Shown: positions 26,252-35,077, numbered from the stretch's first letter. The stretch: 64,000 bases of DNA from Coriobacteriaceae bacterium (GCA_902364645.1 CABJEP010000001.1:54375-118374); one strand, 5' to 3'. Translations and numbers: made by a program. The notes: generated from the letters alone by a model not told the origin.

Positions 26252-28063
26252 TTAGCACGTCCCCTCATTAGGCATCGACCAGGCGTGGTGGTCAGTGTGC
26301 AGCAGCTCCTCGGCCAGCGGCGAGAGCGGCTCACCTAAGAACTCGCGGTAGCACGCTTGGACATCGGGATTCTCGTGCGAGAAGCGAATGTCCGCAGCGG
26401 CATCCAGGCCCCACAGCACCTGGCCGCGCTCGGCTGCCAGCTCGCAGCCGTCGTGGATGGGCTGACCGCCGCCACCGACGCAGCCGCCCGGGCACGCCAT
26501 GACCTCAACGAAGTCATAGCTCACACGGCCGTCGCGAATCGCATCGAGCAGGCGGGCGGCGTTGCCCAGCCCGTGCGCCACGGCGACGCGAACCTTGGTG
26601 CCATCGATATCGGCAACGGCTTCCTTCCAGCCGTCGAGTCCACGCACGTCGGTAAAGAAATCCGCATCGGGGTTCTTGCCCGTCACCAGGTAATAGGCCG
26701 AGCGCACGGCAGCCTCCATCACGCCTCCCGTGGCGCCAAAGATCACGCCCGCGCCCGTGCCGAAGCCCAGCGGCGTATCGAGCGGCTCCTCGACCAGCGT
26801 GTCAACGCTCACGTGGCTCGCGCGGATCATGCGCACCATCTCGCGCACCGTCAGCGCAACGTCCACATCGGGCACGCCGCCCTCGCCCACCATGCTCGGC
26901 AGCGCACACTCGGCCTTCTTGGCCGTGCACGGCATCACGGACACCACGAACAGGCGCTCGGGCTCCACGCCCAACACCTTGGCGTAGTACGTCTTGGCAA
27001 TGGCGCCGAACATCTGCTGCGGCGACTTGGACGTGGACAGGCTGTCGACAAACTCCGGATAGCGCGCCTTCACAAAGCGCACCCAGCCCGGGCAGCAGCT
27101 CGTGAACATGGGCCAGCCGCGGCTGTCGCCCTCGCCCTTGGCGGCCTTACCCAGGCGCTCGAGCAACTCGGAGCCCTCCTCCATAATGGTGAGGTCGGCC
27201 GAGAAATCGGTATCGAACACGTACTCAAAGCCCACGCGGCGCAGCGCGCACGCCAGGCGCTCGACGGTGGCCTCCTCGCGCGGGATGCCGAGCTCCTCGC
27301 CCCAAGCGCTACGCACAGCCGGCGCGATCTGCACCAGCACGATCTTGTCGGGATCGGCGAGAGCGTCGAACACGGTCTCGGTGTCGTCACGCTCGCGCAG
27401 CGCGCCCGTCGGGCAATGCGTGATGCACTGGCCGCATGCGACGCAATCGGTCTTGCCAATCGGCGCGCGCCCGCGGGCACCCACGGCGGTGTGCGTGGCG
27501 CGATTGGTCAGGTCCCAAATCCCCAGCCCCTGCACGTTTTCGCACACCTTGATGCAACGCATGCACTTGATGCACTTGTCGTTGTCGCGAATGATGGGAA
27601 AATCGAAGTCCCAGCCCTCGCGCGCCAAGTGCTTTTGATACGGCAGGTAGAAAATGCCCAGGTCGTTGGCGATGGTCTGCAGGTTGCAGTTACCGCTGCG
27701 CACGCAGCTCGCGCACTGCGCATCGTGCTGCGACAGCAGCAGCTGCACGTTGGTGCGACGAGCCTCGCGAGCCTTGGGGCTGTTGGTGTGGACCACCATG
27801 CCGTCGAGCACGTAGTTGTTGCAGGCGGCAACCAGCTGGTCGCAGCCCTCGACCTCGACCACGCACACGCGGCAGCCGCCGATCTCGTTTAGATCGCGCA
27901 GATAGCACAGGGTGGGAATCTGGATGCCGACGGACTTGGCTGCATCCAGGATCGTGGTGTGCTCGGACACCACGACCTCGCAATTATCGATCGTGAGCTT
28001 GACCATGTTATGCGCTCCGTTTTCGGTGTTGTCGCTGACGGTGGGGTTGTTGAGCTCTACCAT
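26252..28063 (-). CDS. hydA: [FeFe] hydrogenase, group A, NADH-linked type
   Basis: 603 aa cytosolic H2-forming or H2-oxidising enzyme. Domain order: [2Fe-2S] ferredoxin-like (CYLRDLNEIGGCRVC), His-ligated [4Fe-4S] (HDAQCASCVRSGNCNLQ), two [4Fe-4S] clusters (CIKCMRCIKVC and CVACGQCITHCPTGA), then the H-cluster with L1 TSCCPGW, L2 MPCTAKKAE and L3 MACPGGCVGGGG. The ATG at 28063 overlaps the stop of the upstream flavoprotein by 7 bp and has GGAGG 8 nt before; a second possible start is 57 nt further in. Paired with an NuoF/GltD-type subunit, so reducing equivalents probably exchange with NAD(P)H. Maturases HydE/F/G are not in the window. Confidence 0.95.
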   Translation of the reverse strand: MVELNNPTVSDNTENGAHNMVKLTIDNCEVVVSEHTTILDAAKSVGIQIPTLCYLRDLNEIGGCRVCVVEVEGCDQLVAACNNYVLDGMVVHTNSPKAREARRTNVQLLLSQHDAQCASCVRSGNCNLQTIANDLGIFYLPYQKHLAREGWDFDFPIIRDNDKCIKCMRCIKVCENVQGLGIWDLTNRATHTAVGARGRAPIGKTDCVACGQCITHCPTGALRERDDTETVFDALADPDKIVLVQIAPAVRSAWGEELGIPREEATVERLACALRRVGFEYVFDTDFSADLTIMEEGSELLERLGKAAKGEGDSRGWPMFTSCCPGWVRFVKARYPEFVDSLSTSKSPQQMFGAIAKTYYAKVLGVEPERLFVVSVMPCTAKKAECALPSMVGEGGVPDVDVALTVREMVRMIRASHVSVDTLVEEPLDTPLGFGTGAGVIFGATGGVMEAAVRSAYYLVTGKNPDADFFTDVRGLDGWKEAVADIDGTKVRVAVAHGLGNAARLLDAIRDGRVSYDFVEVMACPGGCVGGGGQPIHDGCELAAERGQVLWGLDAAADIRFSHENPDVQACYREFLGEPLSPLAEELLHTDHHAWSMPNEGTC

Positions 28064-29889
28064 TCCAGGTTCCTCCCTCCGCGGAACGCACCAAAGCCAA
28101 AGTGGTCGCAGCGCAGGCAGCGGCTCGCCTCCTGGCGCGCCTCCTGCTCGGTAAGACCTTGCTCGACCAGATTCCAATCGTGAATACGCTCGCCGGCCTC
28201 GCGCTCGCCCAGCTCGCAGCGACCGCACTCGTGCTTGCCCTTAAACTGGACGGTCGGCAGCTCGACCTCGAGTTTAATCTTGTGATCAAAGCCCAGGTAG
28301 CGGTCAATGTTTGCCGAGGCCACACGGCCAGCGTTGATGGCGCGGATGACGGTGGCGGGGCCGGTCTGGCAGTCGCCGCCGCTAAAGAGGCCGTCGAAGT
28401 TGGGCACGGCGCCGTCCGAGTCGGTGACGACGCAGCCCCACTTGCAGGCAATGCCCATCTCCTCAAACGGCTTGGAATCGATGTCCTGGCCAATGGCCAC
28501 AAACACGCGCTCGCAGGGGATGACACGCTCGGGCGTAGCGGCGGCACGCGGGGCCGGGCGACCACGGCGGGGCTCGCCGATAATCTGCGGTTGTACGCGC
28601 AGGCCGCACACGCGACCGTCCTCGCCGGTCTCGATGGCGAGCGGGGCCGTCAGCTCCAGCACCTCGCAGCCCTCGGCCTGGGCGCCGGCGATCTCGGCGT
28701 CCTGGGCCGTCATGTCGCAGATGCGGCGGCGGTAGACGATGCTTACCTTTTCGGCGCCGCAGCGCACGGCAGAGCGGGCAACGTCCATGGCAACATTGCC
28801 GCCACCGATGACGCACACGCGCTGGCCGCTCAGATCGGGCAGCTCGTCGTCACCGATGGCGCGCAGCATCTTGACGGCCGACTCCACGCCGGGCGCCTCT
28901 TCGCCCGGAAGGCCGAGCTTCTTGTCGTTGTGGGCACCGATGGCCAGGTAGACGGCATCGTACTCGTCACGCAGACGGGCGAGCTCCTCGCCGCGCACAG
29001 AGTGGTCGAGCTCCACGTCGATGCCGGCGCTCAAGATCCAGTCGATCTCGGCCTGCAGGCGCTCACGCGGCAGACGATAACTGGGGATACCGTAGCGTAG
29101 CATGCCACCCAGGTGGTGACGCTGCTCAAAAATCGTCACCTTATGGCCCATCACGGCCAGATAATAGGCGCAGGAGAGACCAGCCGGGCCGCCGCCGACC
29201 ACAGCGACACGCTTGCCGGTATTGTCCACGACATGCGGCTTGTGGTCGTTGAGGTCACTATGCTCGACGGCAAAACGCTTGAGGACGAGGATGTTCATGG
29301 GGTCGTCGACCATACCACGGCGGCAGTGCATCTCGCAGGGATGCTCGCACACCAAGCCGCAGACGAGCGGCAGCGGGTTGTTTTTGCGGATGACTTTGAC
29401 GGCGTCGGCATAACGGCCGGCCTCGACCAGCGAGATGTACCCGGGAATGTCGACGTGCGCCGGGCAGCCCGATACGCACGGAACGCGCGCCTCACGGTCA
29501 AAGCCGCAGGAGTGCTCGCGAATGTGGTGTTCAAAATCGTCGCGGAAGCCGCGAATGGCGGTGAGCGCCATGGCACCAGCCTCGTAGCCGATGGCGCAAT
29601 CGCTCGAAAGATAGATGGTGCGGGCCGTACGCTCGATGAGGTTGAGCGTGGAATCGTCGGCGCGTCCTTCGAGCACGTCGGCGAGCAGGTCGCTCAGCGC
29701 GCTCAGGCCCACACGGCAAGGTGTGCACTTGCCGCAGCTCTGGGTGGAGCACAGGTTGACGAGCGCTGCCGTAAACTCAACGGGACACGGGGCGAGCGAA
29801 CTCACCGCCAGACGACGTCCGAGCGCATCGTGCAGATCGTCCATGACGGCCTGAGCGTGGCTGCGTTCCATTACGTGCAGTCGTGCCAT
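28057..29889 (-). CDS. NuoF C-terminal/GltD-type FAD oxidoreductase subunit of hydrogenase
   Basis: 610 aa. Residues about 1-110 resemble only the C-terminal [4Fe-4S] part of NuoF (STQSCGKCTPCRVGLSAL); the FMN/NADH domain is absent. The rest is GltD-like: CVSGCPAHVDIPGYISL, CEHPCEMHC, FAD-binding VAVVGGGPAGLSCAYYLA, NADPH-binding VCVIGGGNVAMDVARS and the closing GLFSGGDCQTGPATVIRAI. A final Cys pair (CGRCELG, CLRCDHFG) may bind another cluster. First gene of the operon with hydA and the ABC genes. Inference: electron-transfer or bifurcating partner linking HydA to NADPH. It should not be read as glutamate synthase; the true gltD is at 45975-47456. Confidence 0.88.
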   Translation of the reverse strand: MARLHVMERSHAQAVMDDLHDALGRRLAVSSLAPCPVEFTAALVNLCSTQSCGKCTPCRVGLSALSDLLADVLEGRADDSTLNLIERTARTIYLSSDCAIGYEAGAMALTAIRGFRDDFEHHIREHSCGFDREARVPCVSGCPAHVDIPGYISLVEAGRYADAVKVIRKNNPLPLVCGLVCEHPCEMHCRRGMVDDPMNILVLKRFAVEHSDLNDHKPHVVDNTGKRVAVVGGGPAGLSCAYYLAVMGHKVTIFEQRHHLGGMLRYGIPSYRLPRERLQAEIDWILSAGIDVELDHSVRGEELARLRDEYDAVYLAIGAHNDKKLGLPGEEAPGVESAVKMLRAIGDDELPDLSGQRVCVIGGGNVAMDVARSAVRCGAEKVSIVYRRRICDMTAQDAEIAGAQAEGCEVLELTAPLAIETGEDGRVCGLRVQPQIIGEPRRGRPAPRAAATPERVIPCERVFVAIGQDIDSKPFEEMGIACKWGCVVTDSDGAVPNFDGLFSGGDCQTGPATVIRAINAGRVASANIDRYLGFDHKIKLEVELPTVQFKGKHECGRCELGEREAGERIHDWNLVEQGLTEQEARQEASRCLRCDHFGFGAFRGGRNLEW

Positions 29890-30014
29890 AAAGATCCCCT
29901 CTCACATGGCAGCCCGGAGGCGAGGCCGGGCGAAATTGCTACACGCACAACACTGACCTAAAAAGTTGTTAGGTCTCCACGCAGTTCGGCAGGCGGCATG
30001 AAATGTCACCCTCA

Positions 30015-30037
30015 GCGGTGAAATAGAACATTACCGC
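30015..30037. repeat. Short hairpin resembling family A
   Basis: GCGGTGAAATAG ... ACCGC in the hydrogenase operon leader; a fragment of the family A arm forming a 5-bp stem. No clear promoter was identified in 29890-30077. Confidence 0.4.
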
Positions 30038-30077
30038 AGATAAATGCCATATTTGATAAAACGCGTTACCAAATGAC

Positions 30078-30113
30078 AATGCCCCGTCCACGCAATCACG
30101 TGGACGGGGCATT
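30078..30113 (-). terminator. Terminator between alpha-glucoside and hydrogenase operons
   Basis: Perfect 15-bp stem AATGCCCCGTCCACG / CGTGGACGGGGCATT with a 6-nt loop, 34 bp beyond the GH4 stop. The T-run is poor, but the stem is very strong. Confidence 0.8.
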
Positions 30114-30146
30114 GCTCTAGGTATGCGGCCAGCGACCCTGTTGCCT

Positions 30147-31529
30147 TTACTTAAGCTCGGGCCAGAAGTCCTTGTTGGCCTCGATCATGTCGTCGAGAAC
30201 CTCCTTGGCGACCTTCATCGACGGCACGGTCTTGTTGAGTGTGAAGGCCTTGAGCGCCTTCTCGTACGAACCCTCGATCGTAGCCTCGACCACGAGCTTC
30301 TCGGAGTTCAACTGCTGCATCATAAGACCTTGCTGGAACAGAGGAATGTTGTCGCGGCTGATGACCTCGGGGCCGTTCTTGCCAATGTAGGCAGGCAGCT
30401 CGACCATAGCGTCGTAGGGCATGTTGGGGATAGCGCCCTTGTTCTCGCAAATGACCAGGAAGCGCTGCTTGGTGTCGTTCTTCAGAGCGATAGCCAGGTC
30501 GGCAATCCAGTCGCCGTGGCTGCCCGCATAGAACGTGCTCTCGTCGATCTCGCCCGTCTTCTCGTAGTGATCGATACCATCAAAGAGGTTCTTCTCACGC
30601 GTCTCCTCAACCTCGTTAGCACGGGTGCGCTCGGGGTTGGAATGCTCGACGAACTCCTTCTGCTGCAGGTAGTAGTTCAGGTACGTGTTGGGCAGGTACT
30701 CCGGGAAGCACTCCATGATCTCGTACTCGCCCTTCCAGACGTAGTACCAGCTGCCCTTGGTGTGGCGGTTCTGCTCGGGGTGCTCGTCAGTGGCCTCCTC
30801 GGGCTTCTTGGACATCAGCGAGCCCATGCCCTTGAGGTACGAATCGGGCAGCAGAATCTCGTGCTCCTTGATGTACTCGCGCAGCTGCGGGAGCACCTCC
30901 TCGCCCTTGTGGCGGATCGAGGTGAACCAACCAAAGTGGTTGAGACCAAAGTAATCGTACTCGACATCCTTCTTGTCGATATCGAGCGCGGCGCAAACCA
31001 CGTCGATAATCGCGATCGGCATGTCGCAGATGTTGATGATGCGAGCGTTGGGGCGCAGGACGCGGCAGCCCTCGGAGACGATGGCGGCAGGGTTGGAGTA
31101 GTTAAGAATCCAGTAGTCCTTCTTGGCATACTTCTCAACGTCGTCAATCAGCTCGACCATGGGGAAGATGGTGCGCATGCCGTAGGCAAGGCCGCCGCAA
31201 CCGCAGGTCTCCTGGCCCACGCAGCCGTGACGCAGCGGAATCTTCTCGTCCTGCTCGCGCATGGCATAGCCGCCCACGCGCATCTGGGCAAACACGAAGC
31301 TCGCGTCCGTAAAGGCAGTCTCCTTGTCAGTGGTCACCGTGAGCTTGATGTCCAGGCCAAGGTCCTCGTGCAAAATCCAGTCCACGAGCACGCCGATCTT
31401 GCGCTGGCGCTCCTCGTTGATGTCGTACAGACGAATCTCGTCAACGTCGAGCTCGTCCTTGCGCAGAGCGATGGACTTGACGATGCCGGGGGTAAAGGTG
31501 GATCCGCCACCACACAGAGTAATGATCAT
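30147..31529 (-). CDS. GH4 6-phospho-alpha-glucosidase
   Basis: 460 aa NAD+ and metal-dependent glycosidase that cleaves phosphorylated alpha-glucosides after PTS uptake. Rossmann start MIITLCGGGSTFTPG, metal ligand Cys168 in CDMP and a His in LNHFGWF. In GH4, CDMP marks 6-phospho-alpha-glucosidases (MalH/GlvA type), whereas CelF/LicH have CNVP (recalled from the literature on the family). Four residues upstream of its start ends the EIICB gene. Together with EIIA, licT and EIICB it forms a complete maltose/isomaltose-type operon. Substrate spectrum is inferred. Confidence 0.9.
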   Translation of the reverse strand: MIITLCGGGSTFTPGIVKSIALRKDELDVDEIRLYDINEERQRKIGVLVDWILHEDLGLDIKLTVTTDKETAFTDASFVFAQMRVGGYAMREQDEKIPLRHGCVGQETCGCGGLAYGMRTIFPMVELIDDVEKYAKKDYWILNYSNPAAIVSEGCRVLRPNARIINICDMPIAIIDVVCAALDIDKKDVEYDYFGLNHFGWFTSIRHKGEEVLPQLREYIKEHEILLPDSYLKGMGSLMSKKPEEATDEHPEQNRHTKGSWYYVWKGEYEIMECFPEYLPNTYLNYYLQQKEFVEHSNPERTRANEVEETREKNLFDGIDHYEKTGEIDESTFYAGSHGDWIADLAIALKNDTKQRFLVICENKGAIPNMPYDAMVELPAYIGKNGPEVISRDNIPLFQQGLMMQQLNSEKLVVEATIEGSYEKALKAFTLNKTVPSMKVAKEVLDDMIEANKDFWPELK

Positions 31530-31532
31530 TGT

Positions 31533-33149
31533 TTACTGCTCCTTCTCAATTGCGTTTTCGACCTTGTCGCGCATCTCGGCGACCTTCATGCCAAAGATGA
31601 TCTGGATATTATTGCCGTTGCGGTTGATGCCGCTGTTGGGCACGTGGTTGATGAGGTCCTCATTGATGAGGTCCGGGTTCTTAACGTTCACGCGGAGACG
31701 CGTAAAGCAGTTCTCGAGCTCCTCGATGTTGTCCTTGCCACCAAGACCTGCGACCAGGTCGGCAATACCTGCATCGACGCCCTCTGCGGGGGCCGCGGCA
31801 ACAGCGCCCTGCTTCACCGCGACAGACGCGGCGGCCTCGCCCTCGGCAACGGACTCGGCGAGCTCGGACTCCTCCTCGCGGCCAGGCGTGTGGAGGTTGA
31901 GCTTCTTAATCAGGAAGGTGAAGAGGAAGAAGTACAGAGCGGCGTTGACGACTCCGAGCACGAGCATCATCGGCCAGTTGGTCTTATCGACACCAAGGAC
32001 CAGGTTGGAAACCACGATGTTGATGATGCCGCCTGCAGTCGAAGCGGGCACGGAGAGGACCTTGAGCAGGACCAGGAAGATACCGGAAAGAACCGAGTGA
32101 ACAACAAAGAGCACGGGAGCGGCAAAGACAAAGAGGAAGTCCATGGGCTCGGTGACACAGGAGAGCACGGCGGTGATGATCAGCGGGATGATAACGGCCT
32201 TGGTCTTATCCTTGTTCCCCTTGTAAGCGGTGAAGATAAAGGCGAGACCGATACCGATGTAGGGCCACAGGTTGTTGAAGGTGTAGCTGTTGAAGTAGGT
32301 GCTATCGGAGAAGGGCTGGCCCGTCATTGCCATCTCGGCGACACGGATGGGATAGGCGCCGGCGATAACCTGATCGCCAAGCGTCAGGGTGCCGCCCACA
32401 TCGGAGAACTGGAACGGGGTGTAGATGAGGTGGTGCAGACCGGTGGGAACGAGCAGCTTGTTGAGCATGCCGTAAATAAAGAGGCCGATGTTGCCGGATT
32501 CCTTAATAATGCCGGCGACGGAGGAGATGGCACCCTGAACCGGAGGCCAAACGATGCAGAAGCCCGCGCCCATGATCCAGGAGATGATGATCATGATCAG
32601 GAACGGGAAGCGAACGCCCGAGAACATCGAAAGGGCAATGGGGAACTGCTTGTTCGAGTACTTGTTGAACACGGCACCGGTGATGCAACCAAGAATGATG
32701 CCGCCAAACACGCCGGTGTCGAGCACCTGAATGCCCATAACGGTGCTCTGGCCGGTTCCGGTAAGGCCGAGCATGCCGCTCGCATCGGCAAGAGAGCCGG
32801 TGGCGTTGAGCACGATGTTGTTAGCCTGCAGGAACAGGAAGAACGACATCAGGGCGATCAGCGAAGCATGGCCCTTGTTCTTCTTTGCCATGGCGCCGGC
32901 GATGCCCACGCAGAACAGAATCGAGAGGTTGTTGATGATAAACATCAGCGACTGATAGACAACGGCGCCCACAAGCTGGAACGGACCGGAGCCCAGTACG
33001 GGGACCAAAGCGCAGATGGTCTTGTTGGTCAGAATGATGCCCACGATGAGCAGGATGCCGGCAACCGAGAGATACATCATCGGCTGGACGATCGACTTCG
33101 CGAACACCTCCAACGGCGCTTTGAAATTGAACTTCTTTTTTGCGGTCAT
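31533..33149 (-). CDS. PTS alpha-glucoside EIICB permease
   Basis: 538 aa. EIIC first (about 10-400, FAKSIVQPMMYLSVAGILL, PTGLHHLIYTPF, TEPMDFLFVFAAPVLF), then an acidic linker rich in Ala/Glu (about 415-455) and an EIIB domain with the phospho-cysteine in ELENCFTRLRVNV. The C-B order and the GH4 CDMP enzyme next to it indicate a MalP/GlvC-type alpha-glucoside carrier. Start at 33149 after GGGGAG. Gets phosphate from the separate EIIA of the same operon. Confidence 0.92.
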   Translation of the reverse strand: MTAKKKFNFKAPLEVFAKSIVQPMMYLSVAGILLIVGIILTNKTICALVPVLGSGPFQLVGAVVYQSLMFIINNLSILFCVGIAGAMAKKNKGHASLIALMSFFLFLQANNIVLNATGSLADASGMLGLTGTGQSTVMGIQVLDTGVFGGIILGCITGAVFNKYSNKQFPIALSMFSGVRFPFLIMIIISWIMGAGFCIVWPPVQGAISSVAGIIKESGNIGLFIYGMLNKLLVPTGLHHLIYTPFQFSDVGGTLTLGDQVIAGAYPIRVAEMAMTGQPFSDSTYFNSYTFNNLWPYIGIGLAFIFTAYKGNKDKTKAVIIPLIITAVLSCVTEPMDFLFVFAAPVLFVVHSVLSGIFLVLLKVLSVPASTAGGIINIVVSNLVLGVDKTNWPMMLVLGVVNAALYFFLFTFLIKKLNLHTPGREEESELAESVAEGEAAASVAVKQGAVAAAPAEGVDAGIADLVAGLGGKDNIEELENCFTRLRVNVKNPDLINEDLINHVPNSGINRNGNNIQIIFGMKVAEMRDKVENAIEKEQ

Positions 33150-33188
33150 AGCGGTACTCCCCTTCCTTTTCCGCAAATTAAGACAGAT

Positions 33189-33241
33189 GTGCCCTGGACA
33201 AGGCCGTGAGCCCTGCCTTATATCAATCGATGTGTGGGCAC
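33189..33241 (-). promoter_or_regulatory. Structured leader between licT2 and EIICB
   Basis: Nested hairpin: outer GTGCCC/GGGCAC and inner AAGGC/GCCTT in the 99-bp gap. It does not match the RAT consensus. Possible processing or attenuation element. Confidence 0.4.
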
Positions 33242-33248
33242 GTTATGC

Positions 33249-34103
33249 CTAGAGACCGGGTTCTCCAAGCAGGTTAACAATGTGATATGCGAGATAACTC
33301 TTCTCGGCATCGGTAACGACAACGTTATAGGTAGACGACAAGTGGGCGGCTATGGCGTCCGCGCACGAGAACGCGCACGGATACTTAGTTTCATCGATTC
33401 GGAACAGTGCATCGTCATTGATCTGCCCGGCCGCGGGGTCAAGCGCCCGCTGTGCGAAAAACTGCAGGTGGCGGACGAAACGCTCATAGGGCAGCGAGGT
33501 GTCATCGAGGGTCGTGGCATAGCGCTCGGAAACAATCGCGAGCACGTCGCGAACAAGCTGGACCGAGATGATGAGACGGTCGGAGCGTTGCGGCATGGTG
33601 GCGTTGACGATATGCAGCGTAATAAAACCCTGCTCTTCTTCGCTCATCTGGATGCCCATATACTCCTTGACAATCTGCAGCGCACGGCCCGCAAGCGCGT
33701 ACTCCTTGCGATAGAACTGCTGGATCTCGAGCAGCAACGGGTTCTCGCAGGGAACGCCCTTGCGCTCACGCTCCAAAGCAAGGCTGATATGGTCTGCGAG
33801 AGCGATGAGGATCTTGTCGTTGATATCGACATTGAGCTCTCGACGAAGCATCTGAACGATGTCCTCGGAAATCACGAGGTTGACGGTGGGGATGGACTCC
33901 AAAAGATGTGCCAAGCGGTCAATCGTACGCGAATCCTGAGAAGTGCCCTCCTGCAGCGCATAGGTCTTTTCGACCGATGCTTCATCGATAGCGTCGCCGG
34001 CATGACGGCCAAAGCAGAGGCCTCGACCGATGACAATGAGCTCGGAGCCATCGTCCGAAGTGACCATTGCGACGTTATTGTTGAAAACTCGCTTGATAAC
34101 CAC
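33249..34103 (-). CDS. LicT/BglG-family antiterminator of the alpha-glucoside operon
   Basis: 284 aa. RNA-binding domain (VIKRVFNNNVAMV) and two PRDs with all four regulatory histidines visible (LADHISLAL, FITLHIVNAT, FVRHLQFFAQR, LAYHIVNLL), unlike the paralogue at 3065. The GTG at 34103 is preferred: GGTGGG lies 4 nt before and the protein then begins at the conserved VIKRVFNNN; TTG 34115 is the alternative. Encoded inside the operon it is expected to control, after EIIA. Confidence 0.9.
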   Translation of the reverse strand: MVIKRVFNNNVAMVTSDDGSELIVIGRGLCFGRHAGDAIDEASVEKTYALQEGTSQDSRTIDRLAHLLESIPTVNLVISEDIVQMLRRELNVDINDKILIALADHISLALERERKGVPCENPLLLEIQQFYRKEYALAGRALQIVKEYMGIQMSEEEQGFITLHIVNATMPQRSDRLIISVQLVRDVLAIVSERYATTLDDTSLPYERFVRHLQFFAQRALDPAAGQINDDALFRIDETKYPCAFSCADAIAAHLSSTYNVVVTDAEKSYLAYHIVNLLGEPGL

Positions 34104-34121
34104 GGTACCCACCAAAAGAAT

Positions 34122-34634
34122 TTACTCGGAAAGCCAGACGACAGGCTCTTTAACAGCAACAGGGCCGGAAGCGTGCTCACGAAGAGTCGAGTTCTCCGAA
34201 CGCTCGCACACGATAACGAAGACCGTGGGATCGAAGCCGGCGGCGCGGACCGCGTCAAAATCGACCTCAACGAGGGGCTGGCCCGCGTCGACATGGTCAC
34301 CCTGAGCAACAAGCGCATGGAAGCCCTTGCCCTCAAGTTTAACAGTGTCGATTCCGATATGCAGCATCACCTGAGCAGAGCTGTCGTCGGACATGATGCC
34401 CAGCGCGTGCTCAGTCGGAAACAGCGCCGCGACGGTGCCGGAAACAGGAGCGCACACCGTTCCCTCTTGGGGAACCACGGCAACGCCATCGCCCACGGCA
34501 CGGCTGCTAAAAGCGGGGTCATTGGTATTTTCTAGATGAACAAGCTCGCCGGAAACGGGAGCGAGGATTTCGAACTCGGAAGCTGCAGTCTTCTGCTCAT
34601 CCGAACCGCCCATCAGGCGAGAAAAGAAACCCAT
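34122..34634 (-). CDS. PTS glucose-type EIIA protein
   Basis: 170 aa soluble phosphocarrier. ILAPVSGELVHLENTNDPAFSS opens the domain; the active histidine is in VMLHIGIDTVKLEG and the second conserved His in PTEHALGIMS. It passes phosphate from HPr to EIIB of the neighbouring EIICB and perhaps to the EIIA-less beta-glucoside permease at 1528. Start at 34634 (AAGGGA upstream). First gene of the operon, behind a RAT/terminator switch. Confidence 0.93.
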   Translation of the reverse strand: MGFFSRLMGGSDEQKTAASEFEILAPVSGELVHLENTNDPAFSSRAVGDGVAVVPQEGTVCAPVSGTVAALFPTEHALGIMSDDSSAQVMLHIGIDTVKLEGKGFHALVAQGDHVDAGQPLVEVDFDAVRAAGFDPTVFVIVCERSENSTLREHASGPVAVKEPVVWLSE

Positions 34635-34650
34635 GGTGGCATGTCCCTTC

Positions 34651-34746
34651 ATAAATATAGCCCAACCAAAATCAAGCGAATGCATCCATAGAGACACACC
34701 CGTTCAAAGACTTTGGTTAGGCCCACGTCCGAGGGACTCGGTAACC
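34651..34746 (-). promoter_or_regulatory. RAT/terminator switch in the EIIA leader
   Basis: Sense strand: 34746-34715 folds from GGTTACCGAG to GGGCCTAACC, RAT-like. Its end, GCCTAACCAAAG (34722-34711), can instead pair with TTTGGTTGGGC (34670-34660), followed by TATATTTAT, a weak terminator tail. Mutually exclusive structures of this kind are how LicT proteins act. Confidence 0.6.
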
Positions 34747-34771
34747 TTCCGCATTTCTTTTTACGGGAGTT

Positions 34772-34799
34772 ATTGTAGACAAGCCCAAAGCCAGAACAA
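34772..34799 (-). promoter_or_regulatory. Promoter of the alpha-glucoside PTS operon
   Basis: Minus strand TTGTTC, 16-nt spacer, TACAAT; transcription would start near 34765, about 130 nt before the EIIA start. Confidence 0.6.
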
Positions 34800-34849
34800 T
34801 CATTATGACCGGTGAGCGGTATTTTTTCTTCGATAAACGGTATTTAGGC

Positions 34850-34895
34850 GGCACTTAGGGACGTTCCTTTCCCGCCGGCACCCAGGGACACTCCT
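34850..34895. repeat. Family C (GGGACGTTC) fragment
   Basis: GGCACTTAGGGACGTTCC ... CCGCCGGCACCCAGGGACA, matching one arm of the long palindrome at 45851-45935. Confidence 0.75.
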
Positions 34896-34910
34896 CACTC
34901 TGGTGCGTTG

Positions 34911-35040
34911 TGGACAGGTTTGTTTGCACCAATCATGAGTTGCGGTGAAATAGGGACTGAAAAGCCGCTCAAAAGGCCAAAACAGTCCGTATTCCACCGC
35001 AACTTCATGACGTTGGTGCAGATTAACCTGACCTCTTTGC
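34911..35040. repeat. Family A palindrome, copy 3, nested in a larger inverted repeat
   Basis: Core 34938-35004: arms AGTTGCGGTGAAATAGGGAC and a matching right arm with two changes (GTCCGTATTCCACCGC), 23-nt centre. Outside it, GGTTTGTTTGCACCAATCATG on the left pairs imperfectly with CATGACGTTGGTGCAGATTA on the right, so the whole is one large layered hairpin. Confidence 0.85.
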
Positions 35041-35043
35041 ACC

Positions 35044-35077
35044 AAAAAGGGCCCCGAGCATAGTCTGCTCGGGGCCC
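35044..35077 (-). terminator. Terminator of the DEAD-box helicase gene
   Basis: 12-bp stem GGGCCCCGAGCA / TGCTCGGGGCCC with a 5-nt loop, followed on the minus strand by TTTTTGG. Confidence 0.92.

Noticed and set aside
28057..29889. Second glutamate synthase small subunit
   Set aside because: GltD-like, but it carries an NuoF-type CTPCR region and is fused in operon with hydA; no gltB beside it.
30123..33209. 1028-aa plus-strand frame
   Set aside because: Antisense shadow of the GH4 and EIICB genes, whose motifs and starts are clear.
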